9,299 nt of DNA from positions 1 to 9,299 of the forward strand of contig JAGLKH010000435.1 in assembly GCA_023141985.1 (NCBI GenBank). The letters are read 5' to 3'. The notes under the pieces were generated by a model. It saw only the letters and a program-made list of their open reading frames with translations, ran no database searches and was not told where the DNA came from. Below, piece by piece: positions 5,714 through 9,299 of this stretch. The position numbers and the translations under genes were made by a program. Each line of letters opens with the position of its first letter. Positions within the stretch are counted from its first letter, which is position 1. Source of the DNA: Flavobacteriaceae bacterium (GTDB lineage: Bacteria > Bacteroidota > Bacteroidia > Flavobacteriales > Flavobacteriaceae).

Positions 5714-6038
5714 CCCAATGCCTTTTATCTTTATCCATGAACTCTTTAATTTTTCTTTCTTCCCAACCTCTTCCAAATAATAGATCCGGCCCAAAAACTC
5801 CCATGGCATGAAATGTAAGACCTATGCCCCAAAAAATTGCAGTTGCAAAAGTTTCAAATTGCCAGAAAGACTCATTTTCATCCAATTGTGTAGTAACCGA
5901 AATTATTAAAAACATATTTACGACTACATAAGCAGCTAAATGCCAATAAAATCCTTTGAGTTTATCAAACTTCTTTTTAGCTCTTATATACGCCTCTTCC
6001 TTATCAAAATTAGCTTGAGCATTATTATCGTTTTCCAT
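5709..6038 (-). CDS. Small 2TM domain membrane protein (second copy)
   Basis: 109 aa from the ATG at 6038. A longer reading from 6152 would overlap the upstream gene by over 100 nt and lacks family resemblance, so it is rejected. The acidic N-terminus is followed by EEAYIRAKKKFDKLKGFYWHL, a first membrane segment (about 31-49), a second one (about 62-82, AIFWGIGLTFHAMGVF), and the conserved tail FGRGWEERKIKEFMDKD. This is the architecture of the 2TM domain, known in Bacteroidota as stand-alone proteins and at the C-terminus of histidine kinases. Its start lies 1 nt after the stop of the preceding 2TM gene, pointing to translational coupling. The function is unknown; I infer an inner-membrane partner of the sensor kinase encoded upstream. 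Confidence 0.85.
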   Translation of the reverse strand: MENDNNAQANFDKEEAYIRAKKKFDKLKGFYWHLAAYVVVNMFLIISVTTQLDENESFWQFETFATAIFWGIGLTFHAMGVFGPDLLFGRGWEERKIKEFMDKDKRHWE

Positions 6039-6039
6039 G

Positions 6040-6375
6040 TTACTTGTTATTAGATTTAAAACTATGTCCATCCTCTTCCATAAACTGCTTAATTTTGTTC
6101 TCCTCCCAGTTTTTACCAAAAAAATAGTCTGTTCCAAATACAGCAAATGCATGAAACACCAAACCTATGCCCCAGAACAACCAGATTCCATAAAAATTAA
6201 TATCGAAAAAGGCTTCACTAAAGGTTTCACCATGTGTTAAGTTTCTTATAATTTTGATGCCAAAAATTAATGAGTTAACTATAATATAAGCTGCTAAATG
6301 CTTATAAAACCGTTTGATTTTCTCTACTTTATACCTTGCTCTTGAATAAGCATCATCTTGGTTATGATTTTTCAT
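6040..6375 (-). CDS. Small 2TM domain membrane protein (first copy)
   Basis: 111 aa from the ATG at 6375; an extension to 6444 would overlap the kinase gene and adds only a Lys-rich stretch. Order of elements: DDAYSRARYKVEKIKRFYKHLAAY read in part as 7-30, membrane segment 1 (about 24-43), membrane segment 2 (about 61-80, LFWGIGLVFHAFAVF), then the tail FFGKNWEENKIKQFMEED. It shares the motifs A-Y-x-R-A, K-F-Y/F-Y-x-H-L-A-A-Y, FWGIGLxFHAxxVFG and K/R-x-W-E-E-x-K-I-K-x-F-M with the next gene, so the two are paralogues in tandem. It starts 28 nt after the kinase stop and ends 1 nt before the next start. It probably sits in the inner membrane with short cytoplasmic ends; that location is inferred. 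Confidence 0.85.
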   Translation of the reverse strand: MKNHNQDDAYSRARYKVEKIKRFYKHLAAYIIVNSLIFGIKIIRNLTHGETFSEAFFDINFYGIWLFWGIGLVFHAFAVFGTDYFFGKNWEENKIKQFMEEDGHSFKSNNK

Positions 6376-6403
6376 TATATTTCCTTTTATTTTCTTAATT
6401 ACT

Positions 6404-7753
6404 TTAATTCCAATTCTGTTTTTCTTCTTCTTGCATAAACTCATCTATTTTGCGCTTTTCCCAGTTTCTACCTAAAACGCCATCATTCACAAAAACTTTA
6501 TAGGCCTGAAATACCAATCCAATTCCCCAACCAAACATTGGAAACCAAAACCATTGTATAGTATCTGGAGTAAACCTGTACCATATAAAGATTAAAAATG
6601 GTATGACTACACAGTAAGAAATTAAACTGTAATAAAACTCTTTTAGCTCATCTACATGTTTACGCGCTCTTACATAGCCATCGTCTACTCTTGAAGTTGA
6701 TTGAGTTCTCATAATTTTTATTTGTTTTGTAAGCATTGGTATTGCGACGGCAAAACTATTTGCTTGTTGATTGATATTTACTTTTTTATTGGTTAATAAT
6801 TGATAGCGTTGCATAATGTTACTTAAACCTACACCACTACTCTTTTTTACAATTTGTTTGGGTTGTAAATTATTTTCTACTACCAGGGTTCCATTAGCTT
6901 CATATATTTTTATATGTAATGGTTTGCTTGCGGTTACAGTATTATGCTTTACCGCATTTTCTAACAATAGCTGTAACGATAATGGTACAACTTTACTTTC
7001 TGGATTCGATGCTTTCTCAGGAATATCAAAAATGATGCTATCCTCAAAACGCATTTTTAATAAAGACATATAGGTTTTTGCAAACTCTAACTCTTCATCA
7101 ACAGTTACAAGATCTTTATTTTTTTGCTCTAACACATAGCGATATACTTTAGATAAAGATGTGGTGAACTTTTGTGCATTATCAGGGTGCTCTTCAATAA
7201 GACTTGTTAATACATTTAAGCTATTAAATAGAAAATGTGGGTCTAATTGATTCTTTAAAGCATCAAACTTAGCACTTGCAGTTCCTGCTATAATTTTTTG
7301 TTCTTTAACCTTATTTTTTTGCAGTGCCTGATAAAAATAAAAAGCATGAAAGAACAATGATATTGTAAAAGTTATTAATAAAGCAACAAAATAAAATTGT
7401 AGTTTCTCAGACTCTAAAAACTCATTAAAACTTAAGCCATCTAATACAGTTCTGTGAAATATTCTAATAGCAAAAACTGTAATTAAAGTAATGATAATAG
7501 AACCTGTAAACCCAATTAATATTCGATTTTTTACAATGCTAACATGTTTTGCCTGATGATGTAGATAATTGAAAAAATAAGAGTTTACAAAAGTTAATGG
7601 TAAAGAATACATAACAAAATAAGTGTATTTTTTTACAAGTGTAAAGTCATACAAAATTTCTTTACCTGCAGAGTATTGAAATATCATATCTATGATAAAT
7701 AAAATAGCTGCTATAATGATGCTTATTCCAATAACTTTTGTTAACTCTTTCAT
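6404..7753 (-). CDS. LytS-type sensor histidine kinase fused to a 2TM domain
   Basis: 449 aa. An inner-membrane kinase expected to autophosphorylate and pass phosphate to the LytTR regulator at 4828-5583. Four membrane segments are visible (about 5-25, 43-63, 76-98, 119-141). Then comes a LytS/YehU-type kinase domain with DPHFLFNSLNVL (171-182; His173 is the phosphoacceptor). The ATPase domain is about 256-338, with the N-box LLLENAVKHN (Asn266) and the G-box SSGVGLSNIMQRY (305-317). After that, residues 355-449 form a complete 2TM domain: VRARKHVDELKEFYYSL, two membrane segments (about 377-393, 401-420), WGIGLVFQAYKVF and LGRNWEKRKIDEFMQEEE. Kinases of this class often end at about residue 345. 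The junction KQIKIMRTQ contains Met348, which is placed like the start of a stand-alone 2TM protein. The ATG at 7753 follows the TPR gene stop by 2 nt. Confidence 0.93.
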   Translation of the reverse strand: MKELTKVIGISIIIAAILFIIDMIFQYSAGKEILYDFTLVKKYTYFVMYSLPLTFVNSYFFNYLHHQAKHVSIVKNRILIGFTGSIIITLITVFAIRIFHRTVLDGLSFNEFLESEKLQFYFVALLITFTISLFFHAFYFYQALQKNKVKEQKIIAGTASAKFDALKNQLDPHFLFNSLNVLTSLIEEHPDNAQKFTTSLSKVYRYVLEQKNKDLVTVDEELEFAKTYMSLLKMRFEDSIIFDIPEKASNPESKVVPLSLQLLLENAVKHNTVTASKPLHIKIYEANGTLVVENNLQPKQIVKKSSGVGLSNIMQRYQLLTNKKVNINQQANSFAVAIPMLTKQIKIMRTQSTSRVDDGYVRARKHVDELKEFYYSLISYCVVIPFLIFIWYRFTPDTIQWFWFPMFGWGIGLVFQAYKVFVNDGVLGRNWEKRKIDEFMQEEEKQNWN

Positions 7754-7755
7754 TA

Positions 7756-8376
7756 TTAATTTTTACAAGATTCTAAAATCTGTTCGGCTCTCTCTTTTCC
7801 CCATTTAGGATGAAACGCCGTTTCTGGCTTAAAGTTAGCAAAAAGATCTAATGCTCTTTCTACATCTTTACAAAATGGTGCAGTGTCTTGCCCAAAAAAA
7901 CGAGCACTTCCCATATTCCATTCTGCTTTATTTAAAACAACTCTTGGATTATTTGGTGAAATTTGTTCTGCTTGAGCATATAATGCTGCTACTTTTGGTG
8001 ACAAGGTCATTCCATAAGCTGCACCATCGTAAGCTACCCAAGCTGTATTTAATAAAGCTTCCATAACTAAAATTTCAGAATTATTCTTTGAAACTGTAGT
8101 GGCATCATTTATTAAACCTTGTGCTTTAGCAAGTTTTGCTGTTAGTTTTTCTTTGTCTTTTTCTCCAAAACTACTTACAATATTAATTTGTGCTGCGTAG
8201 TAACTTGGCAACCAATTATTGGGTTCTGCTTTGGCAATACGTTCAAATAGATTTGAAGCTTCCACAGGATTGCTTCCCCAAAGTTCGAAGGCCTTTTGCA
8301 TGCCCTTTTCGTAATTCGTTTGAGAAGTTATCACTCCTGAAACGAGTAGTGCTAAAATAATAGCTAATTTTTGCAT
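7756..8376 (-). CDS. Exported TPR-like protein, first gene of the sensor cluster
   Basis: 206 aa from the ATG at 8376. A reading from 8424 would add 16 residues ahead of the signal peptide, so it is rejected. Residues 1 to about 18 are a signal peptide (MQKLAIILALLVSGVITSQ), so the protein is probably periplasmic. The rest is alpha-helical with tetratricopeptide-like repeats: YEKGMQKAFELWGSNPVEAS (about 22-41), LFERIAKAEPNNWLPSYYAA, KLAKAQGLINDATTVSKNNS, and VAALYAQAEQISPNNPRVVL (about 131-150). Cysteines lie near the C-terminus (TAPFCKDVE and LESCKN). No enzyme motif is seen. TPR domains mediate protein contacts. The 2-nt gap to the kinase gene suggests co-transcription, and a periplasmic sensing or scaffold role is an inference. 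Confidence 0.85.
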   Translation of the reverse strand: MQKLAIILALLVSGVITSQTNYEKGMQKAFELWGSNPVEASNLFERIAKAEPNNWLPSYYAAQINIVSSFGEKDKEKLTAKLAKAQGLINDATTVSKNNSEILVMEALLNTAWVAYDGAAYGMTLSPKVAALYAQAEQISPNNPRVVLNKAEWNMGSARFFGQDTAPFCKDVERALDLFANFKPETAFHPKWGKERAEQILESCKN

Positions 8377-8478
8377 AATGATTCGTTTTTTAATTATGAG
8401 ACAAATGTCTTTAGTTTGTTTCAAAATTTAAAAAGAGAGTGACCGAATTGTAACTTTATAAGGATGGCCTGTAATTTA

Positions 8479-8509
8479 TTGAAAAATAAATCTAAAAACT
8501 GTAACTTAG
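8479..8509 (+). promoter_or_regulatory. Candidate promoter of the serine hydrolase gene
   Basis: TTG (8479-8481) and TAACTTAG (8502-8509) are separated by 20 nt. They fit the Bacteroidota -33 TTG and -7 TAnnTTTG layout with one mismatch in the -7 box. Transcription would start about 40 nt before the ATG at 8559. It lies within the 182-bp divergent region. I saw no convincing pair for the opposite (minus) direction. Confidence 0.35.
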
Positions 8510-8558
8510 TGAGCACTATTTTAGAACTGATCTTAAGTAACATTGTTAACCAATCATT

Positions 8559-9299
8559 ATGAAAAAATCATTATTTTTCGCTTTTGCACTTCTTTTAATA
8601 ACATCTGCTCTAGCACAAACTGACAATCGCCTTAAAGGTGTTGAAAAACAATTAAATGAAATTCTTGAAGCTACAAATACTGCTGGATTCGCAGTTGCCA
8701 TAGTAGAAAAAAATAAAATCGTCTATGCCAAAGGATTTGGTTATAGAGATTATGAAAATAAAATACCAGTTGATGCTAATACGTTATTTGCCATTGGTTC
8801 ATGCACAAAAGCCTTTACATCGTCTATCCTTGGGCAATTACGAAATGAAGATAAATTATCATTTGATGATAGTCCAATAAAGCATATACCAGAACTTGAA
8901 TTCTACAACGATGATATGAATAATAATATCATTATAAAAGATCTTATGAGCCATCGTACAGGATTACCAAGGCACGACTATTCATGGTATTTATTTCCAA
9001 GTTTTGATAAGGACAGTTTAATACAGCGTATTAAATATCAAGAACCATTTACAGGTATTAGACAACAATGGTATTATAATAATTTTATGTTTTTAGCACA
9101 AGGTGTCATTACTGAGAAGGTAACCGGAAAAAGCTGGGAAGAAAACATTAGAGAGAAACTGTTTAAACCACTAGGAATGGTAAGATCGAATTTATCAATT
9201 GATGAATTAGAAAAAAGTGAAGATGTTGCATTGGGTTATGAATTAAAAAAAGACAGTATCATTCAAAAAATGGATTATTACCACATTGCTGGAATGAGT
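8559..9299 (+). CDS. Exported serine hydrolase, beta-lactamase family (partial, 3' end missing)
   Basis: 247 codons from the ATG at 8559, open to the window end with no stop. Residues 1-19 are a signal peptide (MKKSLFFAFALLLITSALA before Gln20), so the product is exported to the periplasm or beyond. The catalytic SxxK motif is Ser81-Cys-Thr-Lys84 (FAIGSCTKAF). MSHRTGLPRHD (130-140) is the conserved segment typical of class C beta-lactamase-like and D-aminopeptidase-like enzymes, followed by the second motif Tyr173-Asn-Asn175. The third motif (KTG or HxG) would lie past the window end. Such proteins hydrolyse beta-lactams, D-amino acid peptides or esters, and the substrate is not readable here. 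Resistance should not be assumed, as most members of this family in Bacteroidota are not antibiotic resistance enzymes. It is divergent from the sensor cluster. Confidence 0.92.
   Translation, partial: MKKSLFFAFALLLITSALAQTDNRLKGVEKQLNEILEATNTAGFAVAIVEKNKIVYAKGFGYRDYENKIPVDANTLFAIGSCTKAFTSSILGQLRNEDKLSFDDSPIKHIPELEFYNDDMNNNIIIKDLMSHRTGLPRHDYSWYLFPSFDKDSLIQRIKYQEPFTGIRQQWYYNNFMFLAQGVITEKVTGKSWEENIREKLFKPLGMVRSNLSIDELEKSEDVALGYELKKDSIIQKMDYYHIAGMS

Noticed and set aside
6039..6152. N-terminal extension of the second 2TM gene to 6152
   Set aside because: It overlaps the upstream 2TM gene by more than 100 nt, and the added residues do not resemble the family. The ATG at 6038 matches the start of the paralogue.
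6376..6444. N-terminal extension of the first 2TM gene to 6444
   Set aside because: It overlaps the kinase 3' end and adds only a Lys/Ile-rich stretch read from the antisense of AT-rich spacer.
6816..7073. Plus-strand reading frame of 85 codons inside the kinase gene
   Set aside because: It lies opposite the ATPase domain of a clearly recognised kinase and is a shadow of that coding sequence.
8402..8409. -7 box GACATTTG (minus strand) for the sensor cluster
   Set aside because: It matches partly, but no TTG lies about 20 nt upstream; the nearest one is only about 12 nt away.
8377..8424. Upstream start of the TPR gene at 8424
   Set aside because: It would put 16 residues before a well-formed signal peptide that begins at Met encoded at 8376.

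Overview
The window looks like chromosomal DNA of a marine-type member of the Flavobacteriaceae (Bacteroidota). The support is the low GC content, the absence of Shine-Dalgarno sequences before starts, boxes resembling the Bacteroidota promoter (TTG ... TAnnTTTG), an outer-membrane-type lipoprotein SodC, a LETM1-related biofilm-type protein, a LytS/LytTR system carrying 2TM domains, and degenerate heptamer repeats between genes. Genus and species cannot be read from the sequence alone.

Left part, plus strand (1-3902): a Cu/Zn superoxide dismutase lipoprotein (32-631) ends in a strong hairpin terminator. A LETM1-related protein with a TerB-like region follows (739-1917). A 274-base repeat-rich gap (1918-2191) holds a perfect 23-bp inverted repeat, two opposed arrays of heptamers and a flanking 11-bp direct repeat. 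Next comes a likely two-gene unit: a single-repeat DUF1456 protein (2192-2431) and a group II PLP-dependent decarboxylase (2451-3902).

Middle (3903-4827): an orphan gene (4001-4690) whose C-terminus resembles DUF4160 sits between structured non-coding sequences. There is a perfect 11-bp inverted repeat before it and a long imperfect hairpin after it. This resembles a gene cassette, but no recombinase is visible.

Right part, minus strand (4828-8376): genes in transcription order encode an exported TPR-like protein, a LytS-type sensor histidine kinase with a C-terminal 2TM domain, two small stand-alone 2TM membrane proteins and a LytTR response regulator. Gaps are 2, 28, 1 and 125 nt. The inferred logic is a membrane sensory complex in which the kinase (His173) signals to Asp53 of the regulator, with the 2TM proteins as membrane partners. 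The 125-nt gap before the regulator contains repeats, so the regulator may also have its own promoter.

Far right (8559-9299, plus strand): the first 247 codons of an exported beta-lactamase-family serine hydrolase run off the end of the window. It is divergent from the TPR gene across a 182-bp promoter region. No tRNA, rRNA, CRISPR array, transposase or integrase was seen.
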